This document shows positions 31,801 through 41,919 of a DNA stretch of 64,000 bases, one piece after another; position 1 is the first letter of the stretch; each line of letters starts with the position of its first letter. The notes beneath the pieces are model-generated. The model saw nothing but the letters and a program-made list of their open reading frames with translations. It was not told where the DNA came from and made no database searches. A program made the position numbers and the translations under genes. Source of the DNA: Plazaster borealis (Eukaryota > Echinodermata > Asteroidea > Forcipulatida > Labidiasteridae); the NCBI GenBank assembly GCA_021014325.1, contig CM037476.1:12436827-12500826 (forward strand). The letters run 5' to 3'.

Positions 31801-33306
31801 TCTTTCATCATTTTCTTGCAACTTCGATGACCATTTGAGCCCAAATTTTCACAGGCTTGTTGTTTTATGCATATGTTGGGATACACCAAATGAGAACACT
31901 GGTCTTTGACAATTACCAAACGTGTACGATGCCTTTAATATCTTTTGGTTCCCTGATTCTGTCATTTAAATTCATGTTTTCTTTTGTGCAGTCGTAGCAG
32001 TCGTACAGGTATTGCAATGTTTATACAAATGTGGACAATAATGCATACCTAACAACCTAAGTTGGAAATAGTTTACACTAGTATGAATTATGAACTCTCG
32101 TCCAGTTCCTGCACGCTCACGGCTCCCTCCGTATTATGGAGGGCGCTCGGTTTTTAAGGTTTATAAACCATGATTTTTGAACACACGATTTTTATGGTTT
32201 ATAAACCATGATTTTTGAACACACGGTTTTTATGGTTTATAAACCATAATTTGTGAACCATGTTTTGAAGGTGCTTACATTTTCATGGTTTGTAAACCAT
32301 GATTTGTAAACCATGTTTTATGATGCTATAATTTTCATGGTTTATAAACCATGTTTTGGAGATGCTTAAATTTTCATGGTTTTTAAACCATGTTTTGAAA
32401 ATGCGTAAATTTTCATGGTTTATAAAACCATGTTTTGAAGGTGCTTAAATTTTCATGGTTTATAAACAATGATTGTAAACCATCATGTTTTATAATGCTA
32501 CTGAATTTTCGTGGTTTGTAAACCATGATTTGTAAACCATGTTTTATAATGCTACAATTTCCATGGTTTATAAACCATGATTTGTAAACCATGTTTTATG
32601 ATGCTATAATTTTCATGGTTTATAAACCATGTTTTGGAGATGCTTAAATTTTCATGGTTTATAAACCATGTTTTGAAAATGCTTAAATAAACCATGTTTT
32701 GAAGGTGCTTAAATTGTCATGGTTTATGAACCATGATTTGTAAACCATGTTTTACACTGCTACAATTTTCATGGTTTATAAACCATGTTTTGGAGATGAT
32801 TCAATCTCCATGGTTTACATCTAATTGTTACAAACCGTGGTAAAAACATGTCAAAAATACGCTAAACAATTAATAGACAAAAGGCGCCCCATAATTATAA
32901 GACACTCTGACTCCAGCATCTTTTATCAACGGATTGTCTATTTACGTCACCCAGCCCAAATAAATTCATGCTTAAAGATTAATACCGGCGATACAGTCAT
33001 TAATTTTATGCCTCAGCAGTTAAAAGTTTGTTAAAACATAATAGGACCCGTCTTGGAAAATGACTTGTTAAACTACTAGCCCCCAAAAAGTTAGCTGTGG
33101 TACATAATTATTTGTGTGCCTTCAGAATTCTCATGAACTAAAAAAAAAATTGTTGATGGAGTGAATCACTTACTTTTCTTTACATCTCCAAACTGTTCCT
33201 CACTGTACCGTTCATCTTCGAACTTCTTGCCGGCCAAAACTAACAGCATGCGTGTAACCTCTCCCCGACCACGACAATCAAAATATTCTAACTTGTAAGA
33301 TGGCAT
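25816..33306 (-). CDS. Sigma-class glutathione S-transferase, gene C, using distal first exon
   Basis: Exons 2-5 are intact: 28692-28784, 27864-27976, 26708-26818 and 25816-25986. The nearest first exon (29700-29831) is frameshifted. An intact first exon at 33174-33306 ([16 protein letters not shown]) has a GTAAGT donor in phase 1 and no other exon 2 before 28784, so splicing 33174 to 28784 would give a normal 206-residue enzyme. This join is inferred. The product has Tyr8, Arg14, Lys43, cis-Pro52 and Asp63-Ser64, but Phe39 replaces Trp39. Exon 3 ends MPDEEQ and exon 5 ends RKEQLF. ATTAAA on minus (25730-25735) lies 81 bp past the stop. The likely activity is glutathione transfer, as for B and D. 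Confidence 0.72.
26059..26259. mobile_element. hAT-like element in GST C intron 4
   Basis: CAGAGCTGTG ... CACAGCTCTG is flanked by CCCTGGAT at 26051-26058 and 26260-26267. It is orthologous to the B insertion, so it predates the B/C split. D lost this stretch by deletion (CCCGGGACAAGCAGCAG near 35648). Confidence 0.85.
26997..27516. mobile_element. Foldback element in GST C intron 3
   Basis: The ends ATGGTGGCACTGAAGGGACA and TGTCCCTTCAGGGCCACCAT are long inverted repeats. The arms are built from TTTGCAAATATTTGCGATGTC-like motifs and their complements. The orthologous, expanded copy is in intron 3 of D (36019-37150), and B lacks it. Confidence 0.8.
27738..27853 (+). mobile_element. Short retroposon-like insertion at a splice donor
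   Basis: A 116-bp sequence ending in an A tract lies between 12-bp direct repeats AAGTCTTCACCT (27726-27737 and 27854-27865). Gene D has a single copy of that 12-mer, so this is a C-specific insertion with a target-site duplication. The duplicated 12-mer includes the last two bases and the donor of exon 3, so the donor survived. Long duplication plus A tail suggests LINE-type retroposition. Confidence 0.8.
28470..28672. mobile_element. GATTTCATAGA-type element in GST C intron 2
   Basis: It runs from AGGGCCCGATTTCATAGAGC to GCTCTATGAAACTGTGCCC. It is the orthologue of the B and D copies and uninterrupted here. Confidence 0.65.
28830..29410. mobile_element. TTAA family-2 and family-3 elements in GST C intron 1
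   Basis: The same pair is found in introns 1 of B and D. Family 3 is shortened here: the middle part with CAGCTGATTTCGG is missing. Confidence 0.6.
29700..29831 (-). pseudogene. Broken first exon of GST C
   Basis: ATG at 29831 opens [20 protein letters not shown] and continues normally to residue 34. A small insertion and deletion near 29706-29725 then make the exon 132 bp instead of 133 and put a TAA (29706-29708) after 41 codons. The GTAAGT donor is still present. The paralogous exons at 19890, 33174 and 39758 are intact, so the lesion is specific to this copy. A sequencing error cannot be excluded, but several bases differ here. Confidence 0.85.
29832..31561. other. Duplicated upstream block of the broken exon
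   Basis: It is paralogous to the upstream regions of B and D and of the 33306 exon. Repeated phrases include AAAATGGCCGCCATGACCAT and CATAAGGTCCTACAAATCC. It presumably carries old promoter sequence. No coding region is seen. Confidence 0.5.
31562..31938. mobile_element. TTAA family-1 element, C-block-specific
   Basis: It runs from TTTAAAGGTATCGTACACGT to CGTGTACGATGCCTTTAA. The paralogous regions near 24860 and 34875 read through (TTTTTATTGAATAACTTTTT) without it, so the insertion is recent relative to the duplication. Confidence 0.85.
32149..32830. repeat. Palindromic minisatellite (ATGGTTTATAAACCAT)
   Basis: About 15 units of roughly 40 or 52 bp, each with the palindrome ATGGTTTATAAACCAT and spacers such as GTTTTGAAGGTGCTTAAATT or GTTTTATGATGCTATAATTT. 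The array begins where the next gene's exon 5 should follow the conserved spacer and ends inside intron-1 sequence. It therefore marks the junction of a deleted GST gene body. Confidence 0.85.
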
Positions 33307-35431
33307 TATTATTTTTTGTCAGATGATGTTCTCTTGTCGATACCAAGATAGGGAAATGGGTGGGTCGCCGTAAGCTCGGGCTATTAATTTTGTGTGAAAG
33401 AGCGACGGTTGCACTTTGCATCGTACTTAGTATGTAATGCGTGTGACCCCGTTGCGTTTTTAGGCGGTGGATCATGTGGGTCGTTGCATGTGGGTGCCTC
33501 ATGGGGGTGTAAACCAAGACTTCCCCCTCCTTTTACCAGCACAGACAGTAACTGCCAGTATTATTACTATATTTTTGTTCAAGTAAGATTAGCTACGAAT
33601 TTCTTGACTCAAACAACTAGTATCAATATCACCCCCTTTGTCAGGAGTGTACATGTCCAGTAGTTTTGGGTGGGTAGTCTGTCTTTTGATCGTGTCTGAA
33701 CATCAGTGGTCGGACCGAACAACAAAGTCCAGAGTGTGTGAGTAAACACGAAAGTTCATCATGATTAAGTAATGTGGCATAACTAAACATTTCACAACTG
33801 TGGATTTTGTGATTATATACAGGTAAAGTTGTTTATTACAAACATTATTTTGATATTGGACCATTTAAATTTCTGCCCTGACGGCTTTGGCAGCCATTTT
33901 TCAAAATGGCCGCCATAAGCCATTTTTGTTCTGTATGTTACATGCATCTTCTAAAATTTACGCAACCATGAGGCTAAAATTCTGTCAAATTGGTCTGCAA
34001 AGGTGTAGGTAACCATTAATTAGTGACTAGAGGGTAAGTTTATTTTAAACAGCCATCTTTCAAAATGGCCGCCATGACCATTAATCATAAGGTCCTACAA
34101 ATCCATACGAAACCTGGATGCTAAAATGCTGTTTTTAACAATCAGATCACGCAAGTAGGTCTATATGAGTATTATTAATAGGCCTTTAAGTTTGATTTAA
34201 CAGACTGGTAATTTTTATTAAAGTACCGGTAGCCATTTTTCAAAATGGCCCCCAATGGACGATCTTTTTCTTATATGGAACAATAGCTAGGCCTATATCA
34301 TTTGCATAAAGAAGTGTCTTATTATTAGCAGAAATGTAGAACTTCAGGTTATTTTGTGATGTGACCATCGTGTAACGAAGAAAGAATTGTCGTGCATACA
34401 GACTGAAATTAGTCCATCATCGCTTTTCGAAAGATTTTAGTAGCTGAACTACCGCGGTGAATTTTGACATTATACGATAGTCTAATTTTAGGCCTATATA
34501 ATAGAGTCTACTTCCATATAATTCAAATGATGATACCAACAAATCTTACGTCGTTTTGTGATTAATTTTACATAGGCTAATGGAAGTCATACCTGATGCT
34601 GTTGCTGTTGTTGTTATTGTATTATTTATTATCCAATGCTTGTCTATTTAAGCTATGTATATATATTTGGAAGTAAACATGTATTGGTTTCATTAAGATA
34701 ATACACAACATTGTAAATTGTTTGTAAGTATAGGCCCCTACATGTATTGTTTAAATTTATTTATTTACAGGCTATACTTTGTTGGCCATTCCAAGTTGCT
34801 GTTCTTGTGCTGATGTGTAATGTTTTAGCTCAATTTGTCCCTCTCTTTTCAGTGTTTCTGGTTGATAGTACTTTTTATTGAATAACTTTTTGTTCCCCGA
34901 TTCTGTCATTTTAACTCATGTTTTCTTTTGTGCATTCGTACAGGAATTGCTATGTTTATACAAATGTGGACAATCCACAATGCATACCTAACATAGGTAA
35001 ACATTGAAAAATAGTTAACACTAGCATAAATTATGAACTCTCACCCAGTTACTGCACGCTCACGGCTCCCTCCGTATATCATGGAGGGCGCTCGCACGTG
35101 CTGCGCGACTGGCCGAGAGTTAGACTGGTCCCCGGTCTTTATCCGCAAGGATAAAGACAGGCACTGGTTTAACAGACCCAATGATTTTATTGGATACAAT
35201 GATTTCATTGGATAAACGGGCAGTGTAATATTTGTATGTTAAATGTTGTTCATACACAATGTAATCTGTGTGACCATGAAGGTACCTACTCAAAAATAAC
35301 ATTTAATAAGAGAACATTTTATTTATAAAGTTTCGCCATTTGAGATATTTAATTGTGTATGATTAAAATGAATGTAACTCGTTTGCTGTGTCCACCAGTC
35401 CAGTAATTCCTTTGTTTATGCTCGTTCAAGT
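33307..35431. other. Upstream block of the intact distal first exon
   Basis: This is paralogous to 20023-25815 without the Helitron and to 29832-32148. A perfect 10-bp hairpin GTCTTTATCC-GCAA-GGATAAAGAC at 35136-35159 is unique to this copy. No coding sequence is seen. Confidence 0.5.
35318..35323 (-). terminator. Polyadenylation signal of GST D
   Basis: AATAAA on the minus strand lies 109 bp after the gene D stop codon. Confidence 0.5.
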
Positions 35432-38400
35432 CTAAAATAATTGTTCCTTTCTCGTAGCTAGATACTTTGATAGGCCTTCATCAGCAGAGATGCGAGCTTG
35501 AAGGGCTGCTAACTTGGGATATTTCTCTAAGTTCTTGTTGGGGTATTTCAGATTCTTCAGAGTTTCCATTGCGGTGTGGAAATTCAGATCAGCAAGAGAG
35601 ATCTGTCAACAAAAATGAAACAAAAATAGAATGTTTAATATTTAATACCCGGGACAAGCAGCAGTATGAATTTGGTCCAAGGAGTGTTAACAAGTTGTGT
35701 TATAATGTCAATAAGTGAATGACACACTTACCTTATCACCAACGAAGAACCCTTCCCCCTCTTTATTCTTGCACAGCGCATCTTCAAGAAACTTCAAATA
35801 ACCCTGTGCCTTTCCATCAAAGATCTCCTTCTGTTTTGCTATCTAAGACCATTATAATATAGATCAAAAGAGACTGGCGTCAAAGATTAATCGTGAAGTT
35901 CAACTAGTCCACGTTGTCGCTAAAAGCGGACTGTACGTGTAGAGTAGATCAGATCAACATTGCGAGAGGCTGACGATAACCTCCTTTCCTATAATTCAAC
36001 CGAGTTTAATATAATACCATGGTGGCCCTGAAGGGACAGCGCACATTGCAAATATCTTTGCAAATAGTTGCAAATATTTGCGTTGTTTGCAAATATTTGC
36101 GATGTCGCAAATATCTTTGCAAATATTTGCGATGTTTGTTAATATTTGCAATGTCGCAAATATCTTTGCAAATATTTGCGATGCCGCAAATATCTTTGCA
36201 AATATTTGCGATGCCGCAAATATCTTTGCAAATATTTGCGATTTCTCATATATCTTTGCAAATATTTGCGATGTTTGTTAATATTTGCAATGTCGCAAAT
36301 ATCTTTGCAAATATTTGCGATGTCGCAAATATTATCGCATACTTTGACGCATACTTTGTTGCATATATAGCTTGCATATTTGTGCCGGGTATTTTTTCAA
36401 GAGCCTACATCTGATAGTGCCCTCTTTTGACTCAACCTCCCTAGCCCATGTTACTTCACCGTATGGGGGACACACACACCGGTTGACAGAATATCCTATG
36501 ACACCGGCACACAGGCCGCATCCGAAATGCCGACTACAGCATGATGACCCGCCGGAAATCTAGCCGTAGCCGTAGCTGTAGCTGCCAATTCGGACACGGC
36601 CTATATACTAACTAAATACTACCGGATAGACAGACTACCCACCCGTGTGCACATGTTAATGGAATGAAGGCTGGAACCCAAACAACTTTAAGATCCTTTA
36701 GGCTCTTGAAAAAATGCCCGGCACAAATATGCAAACTATGCAACAAAGTATGCGATAATATTTTCAACATCGCAAATATTTTTAAAGATATTTGCAAAGA
36801 TATTTGCGACATCGCAAATATGTGCAAAGATATTTGCAAAGATATTTGCGACATCGCAAATATTATTTGCAAAGATATTTGCAAAGATATTTGCGTCATC
36901 GCAAATTTTTTGCATTTGCAAAGATAATTGCGACATCGCAAATATTTTCAAAGATATTTGCAAAGATATTTGCGACATCGCAAATATTATTTGCAAAGAT
37001 ATTTGCAAAGATATTTGCGACACCGCAAATATCTGCAAAGATACTTTCAAAGATATTTGCGACATTGCAAATATTTGCAAACAGCGCAAATAGTTGCAAA
37101 GATATTTGCAAAGATATTTACGATGAGCGATGTTTCTTCAGGGCCATCATATAACCCAGTGGTGAAAATCAGCATTCAAACAATAGGCGACTACAATTAC
37201 ACGAATATCTTCGAAACAAGGGGGGGGGGTGCTGTTTGTGTAACAGCAACAGTCTCCCCCATAGGACACCTGTATAAATAGTGTGGTCTGATGATGGGTT
37301 TAAAGAAAACAACTCTATTTTTGTCGTGTACGACGTTCTTTTTTGTTATGAAGTTTAAAAGTATCGTACACGTTTGGTAATTCCTATCTGAAAGCACACA
37401 AATTTGTACAACAAGGGTGTTTTTTCTTTCATCATTTTCTTGCAACTTCGATGACCAATTGAGCCCAAATTTTCACAGGCTTGTTATTTTATGCATATGT
37501 TGGGATACACCAAGTGAAAACACTGGTCTTTGACAATTTCCAAACGTGTTCAGTGCCTTTAAAGTATTCTAACAAGTCTTCACCTGTTCTTCGTCTGGCA
37601 TAAATATTGTCATGACAAGAGGAGTCCATAGATCGATCACTACGCCAACAACTTGGTCAATCAGTGCCGCCTCCCAATTGTTAGAGCCGTAATACCCTGA
37701 AGACAAAGGAAATTAAAGTAAACTTGACTTATTATTAATTCAAATCAATATCGACCCATTTCACAACGCGCAGCGCACTCTTACACGCACATCTATGGCG
37801 GAAATGGTAGACGCGCATTGTGCAGAGGTGCGTTCCGCGTTGCGCAAAGGGGGGGGGGAGGCGTCATTCTTAATTAGGTCAATCAATCAATGCGTTAGGA
37901 TGTCCATGGAGGCTTCCGCCACAATTCATTAGACCGGTGACTATAGGTGTTCAAACACTGCAATCAAATATTGGTTACATTTTGACCAATACTTTTGCAG
38001 TGTATGCCAGGCAGTGATCTTTGGATGCTGAAATCTGCAGTTATAGATACATAGAAAACTCTCTAGCCAGGGCCTGATTTCATAGAGCTGCTTAAGCACA
38101 ACAATAAGCTAAGCACAACAAAATTATGCTTGCCAGAATATAAGGTTACCAGCCAAAATACCATCTCACATTTACCATTTGTGACTGCTATCCTGCTCAG
38201 CAGGAATTTGTTAAGCAACATTTTCTGCTTATTCGGTAGCTCTATGAAACTGTGCCCAGGTATAGATGCAATGGTAGATACATACCAAACTCTCTAGCCA
38301 GGTAAGAAGCAATGGCTGAACTATCGGCGAGTGGTTTCCCGTCTACATAAAGTATAGGCAGTTGTGGAAGCGGTAGATCTGCATTGCAATATCAAACAAT

Positions 38401-39890
38401 AAGAAAAACATATTTCAGATATTAAAGTGGTTTGTAACTCTGTATACGTTTGGTAATGACTCTGAAAATTAATGGCAATAAAAACTTACTTGGTAAGAAG
38501 TAGCCTACAGCAGCTTTGGATAGTGTAATACATTTGTAGAAACTTTTCACTTCGAAGTACTGTGGTTATGGACAAAGATATCACTTTTTATTCCCAATAA
38601 TTTGAATCTGATAAGCTTTACTGCAGTAACGTTTCTCAGATTGTGTATTCCAATTGCAGATTAGTCTTACTGCGTGGACATTACCGCTCCAGATTTTCGG
38701 CAATATCTCAAAAACGCTAACACCTTTTGAAATGAAATTTTCACAGGTTAGTTTTATGGTATATATCTACAACTATAATGATTAAAAGAAACAGTGGGTT
38801 CCAACTACCAAACGTATACACTGTACAATACAATCCCTTTAAAGGTATTATATACAGGATTGGTAAGGATACAAAACATCATTGTTTAATTTTAGTCTAA
38901 AGTTCATACTAGAACCTTTTTTTATGTGAAATATGTCCCTTTGAAATGAAGTCATATTCGAGAAAAACGTATCTCAAAACATACGAAAACGCAACAGCTG
39001 ATTTCGGTTGTTACAACTGAAATTAAGGACAACGTGTTTACATGCTGAAATTTGTGCATGATGGTTTTTCACTAATCTCTCCCGACTCACACAACGGATC
39101 AAGCCCAAATTTTAACAAGTTATTTTAAGCATGGTTAACCACACAAAACATGAATACTATCTGCGGCTATTTTGTCAGCTCTACCAATCTAAAGGTATCG
39201 TACACGTTTGGTAATGACTCAAAACAAATATTAGCATAAAAACTTACTTGGTAACAAGCAACGGAGAGCTGTTGATAGTATACAACATTGTAGGAAACGA
39301 CTCCCTCTGAAGTAACGTAGTTTTTGAGAAAGAGGTAATTTCTCACTAAAATAATAATGTTATTTTATGCATATGTTGGGATACACAAAGTGAGAACACT
39401 GGTCTTTGACAATTTCCAAACGTGTACGATGCCTTTAATAAGGCATTATAAGACACTCTGACTCCAGCATCTTTTATCAACGGATTGTCTATTTACGTCA
39501 CCCAGCCCAAATACATTCATGCTTACAGATTAATACCGGCGATCGCGGCTATCTCGCCTTTTAAAAACTTATGCAGTCATTAACTTTATGCCTAAGCAGT
39601 CAAAAGTTTGTTTAAAAAAAATGAGGACACGTCTTGGAGAATAACTTGTTAATTAAATGACTAACCCCCAAAAGTTATCTGTGGTACAAAATTAAATGTG
39701 TGCCTTCAGAAATCTCTGAACTAAAACAATAAAAGGTTGATGAAGAAAATCACTTACTTTTCTTTATATCTCCAAACTGTTCCATTTTGTACCGTACATC
39801 TTCGAACTTCTTGCCGGCCAAACCTAACAGCATGCGTATAACCTCTCCCCGACCACGGCCATCAAAATATTCTAACTTGTAAGATGGCAT
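35432..39890 (-). CDS. Sigma-class glutathione S-transferase, gene D (five exons)
   Basis: Exons on minus: 39758-39890, 38286-38378, 37584-37696, 35732-35842 and 35432-35602, giving 206 residues. All sites are GT/AG with the cluster's usual phases. It begins [16 protein letters not shown], with Tyr8, Arg14, Lys43 and cis-Pro52 (QLPILYVDG). Phe39 stands where A and B have Trp, and Asp63-Ser64 forms the G site. The C-terminal domain has FFVGDK and ISLAD and ends RKEQLF. It is closest to C: the exon 3 protein is the same, and both share the foldback element in intron 3. It is the cleanest gene of the cluster. The role is as for the others: cytosolic glutathione transferase or prostaglandin-D-synthase-like isomerase, substrate unknown. 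Confidence 0.94.
36019..37150. mobile_element. Expanded foldback element in GST D intron 3
   Basis: The ends ATGGTGGCCCTGAAGGGACA and TTTCTTCAGGGCCATCAT are inverted. The left arm (to about 36350) is an array of roughly 30-bp GCAAATATCTTTGCAAATAT units. The right arm (about 36760-37130) is the complementary array. Inner arms GGGTATTTTTTCAAGAGCCT and AGGCTCTTGAAAAAATGCCC also pair. A smaller element (36507-36602, GGCCGCATCCGAAATGCCGA and TCGGACACGGCC ends) is nested in the loop. Open frames through the arrays are artefacts of the repeat. Confidence 0.85.
37354..37562. mobile_element. Internally deleted TTAA family-1 element in GST D intron 3
   Basis: Both ends remain (TTTAAAAGTATCGTACACGT and CGTGTTCAGTGCCTTTAA) but the middle is missing, leaving 209 bp. 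Genes B and C lack it at the same site. It lies 21 bp beyond the exon 3 donor. Confidence 0.8.
38070..39190. mobile_element. Three elements in introns 2 and 1 of GST D
   Basis: The GATTTCATAGAGC element is at 38070-38262 (intron 2). Family 2 (about 38425-38846) and family 3 (about 38847-39190) are in intron 1. All three are orthologous to copies in B and C. Confidence 0.6.
39189..39439. mobile_element. TTAA family-1 element in GST D intron 1
   Basis: CTAAAGGTATCGTACACGTT ... CGTGTACGATGCCTTTAA, with an internal deletion that removes the hairpin region. It is absent from intron 1 of B and C, so it is D-specific. Confidence 0.75.
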
Positions 39891-41267
39891 TATTATTTTT
39901 TGTCAGATGATGTTCTCTTGTCGATACCAAGACTGGGAAATGGGTGGGTCGTCGTAAGCTCGGGCTGTTATATTATTTTGTGTGAAAGAGCGTTGCACTT
40001 TGCATTGTACCATTCGTATAATTATCATGACCCCGTTACGTTATTAAGGCGGTGGATCCTGTGGGTCGTTGCATGTGGCCTCATGGGGGCGTTAACCAAG
40101 ACCTCCCCTCCTTTTACCAGCACAGACAGTAACCAGGAAGGTCAGATTGTAAGACTTTAGTTAATACATTGTTTAGTATAATTACTATATTCTTTTAAAA
40201 GTAAGATCAGCTAGGAATTTCTTGAAGAAATTAGTTCTCTACTTTTCGACTCAAACAACTAATATCACCCCCTTTGTCAAGAATGTACAAGTCCAAATAG
40301 TATTGCGATCTTCTGCTACGTTTTGAACGTGTTTGAACATCAGTGGTCGGACAGAGCGTTTGAGTAAACACGAAAAGTCATCATGATTATAGTAATGCGG
40401 CATAACTAAAAAAATCACAACAATTGTGTATTTTGCGATTAGAGCAAAAGCTTTGGTATATAGAGAAAGTTGTTGATGACAAACATATTTTGATTTGGGG
40501 CCATTTAGATTTCTGCCCCTGACGGCTTTGGAAGCCATTTTTCAGAATGTATTACCCAATGCTTGTTTGTTCAAGCTCTTTATGTATATTTGGAAGTAGA
40601 CATTTATTGGTTTCATTAAGAGAATACACAACGTTGTTAATATTGTTTGTTTTCATACGTAAATTTGCACCATTCTGGGGGTGCTATGGTAAAATTTATG
40701 TTAATGACACTATGATCTTGTTACAAACGATGATTCTTGAGTTAGGGCCTATACTGTATCACTTTTAATAACATACAAATAACGTGTCAAATCAGCTAAC
40801 AAGAAACATCCCATGTAACCAGAGACCGTACGTGTGGTTTGCTCTTTGCATGAAAACCCCCCCAAACAAACAAACAAATAAACAAACAAACACCCCACCA
40901 ATAAACAAACAAACAAATAAACAAACAAACAAAAAACCCGACAAGAAACGTTGCTGTTTCGACACATCAAGCGAATTGAAATGTAACGAGTGTATCCAAT
41001 TTGTTCTACACATTTCGAATATGATCCCAAAAGTGTGATTACAACATTTTAAAACTAAATAAGTAGACCCTATAGTTAAAAATCAATATTGAAAAAACGA
41101 GTATAAGGTCCATCTTTACACAAAGTATTACATGGCGCAATAATAATACCATCTGCAAACATCAGCTCAAAAACTAATCCCAGAACCTTTTTGAGATATG
41201 GCGGACACTACCATAGGAGTGGACTGTTTGGTTTGGGTGTAAACAGACAAATTTACCCAAACCAAGT
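39891..41267. other. Upstream region of GST D
   Basis: The part up to about 40640 is paralogous to the other GST upstream blocks. A simple (AAAC)n/(AAAT)n array lies at about 40857-40937. No gene was recognised; the open frames through the simple repeat are not supported. Confidence 0.5.
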
Positions 41268-41455
41268 CACAGTACCGGTGTCCCAGGGAAATCTGTCCCC
41301 CGGAGATTCTGTCCCCATACGGGAAATTAACATGGGCTGGAGGAGGAGGATTCAAAAGAGAGCGCTATCAAAAGTAGTTTGTACACAGTTCGCCGTATGG
41401 GGGGGGGGGGGACCAGAATCTCCAGGGGGACAGAATTTCCTGCCACACCGGCAGT
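41268..41455. mobile_element. Inverted-repeat element (CACCGG/CCGGTG ends)
   Basis: CCGGTGTCCCAGGGAAATCT and AGAATTTCCTGCCACACCGG are inverted. A second inner pair (CCCCCGGAGATTCTG and CAGAATCTCCAGGGGG) extends the stem. It is non-autonomous, about 188 bp, with a G run. Confidence 0.65.
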
Positions 41456-41533
41456 GATTTCACCATAATCTCAAAATGGCTTATGTCAACAGAGACACAC
41501 TCTTGAGGCTGAACGTTTCACAAAGAGCTATAC

Positions 41534-41919
41534 TTAAAGACAGTGTACACTATTGGTAATTGTCAAAGACCAGTCTTCTCACTTGGTGTATCTCAACATA
41601 TGCATAAAATAACAAGCCTGTGAAAATTTGAGCTCGATCGGTCGTCGGAGTTGCGAGATAACTATGAAAGAAAAAACACCCTTGTCACACGAAGTTGTGT
41701 GCTTTCAGATGCTTGATTTCGAGACCTCAAGTTCTAAACTTGAGGTCTCGAAATCAAATTCGTGGAAAATTACTTCTTTCTCGAAAACTACTCCACTTCA
41801 GAGGGAGCCGTTTCTCACAATGTTTTATACTACCAACCTCTCCCCATTACTTGATACCAAGTAAGGTTTCGTGCTAATAATTATTTTGAGTAATTACCAA
41901 TAGTGTCCACTGCTTTTAA
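41534..41919. mobile_element. TTAA family-1 variant with perfect internal hairpin
   Basis: TTAA at 41534-41537 and 41916-41919 brackets AGACAGTGTACACTATTGG ... CCAATAGTGTCCACTGCT. At 41715-41755 a perfect 19-bp stem (GATTTCGAGACCTCAAGTT, loop CTA) replaces the hairpin of other family-1 copies. Confidence 0.8.

Noticed and set aside
36040..37130. CRISPR-like array of regular 30-bp repeats
   Set aside because: Units are contiguous with no unique spacers, occur in inverted arms of a foldback element, and the genome is eukaryotic.
36019..37154. Proteins of about 110-130 residues rich in Ile, Ala and Asn on both strands
   Set aside because: These are translations of the minisatellite arms, and equal-length frames appear in several frames of both strands.
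40749..41038. Frames with (FVCL)n or (NKQT)n repeats
   Set aside because: They are read through the simple AAAC/AAAT array.
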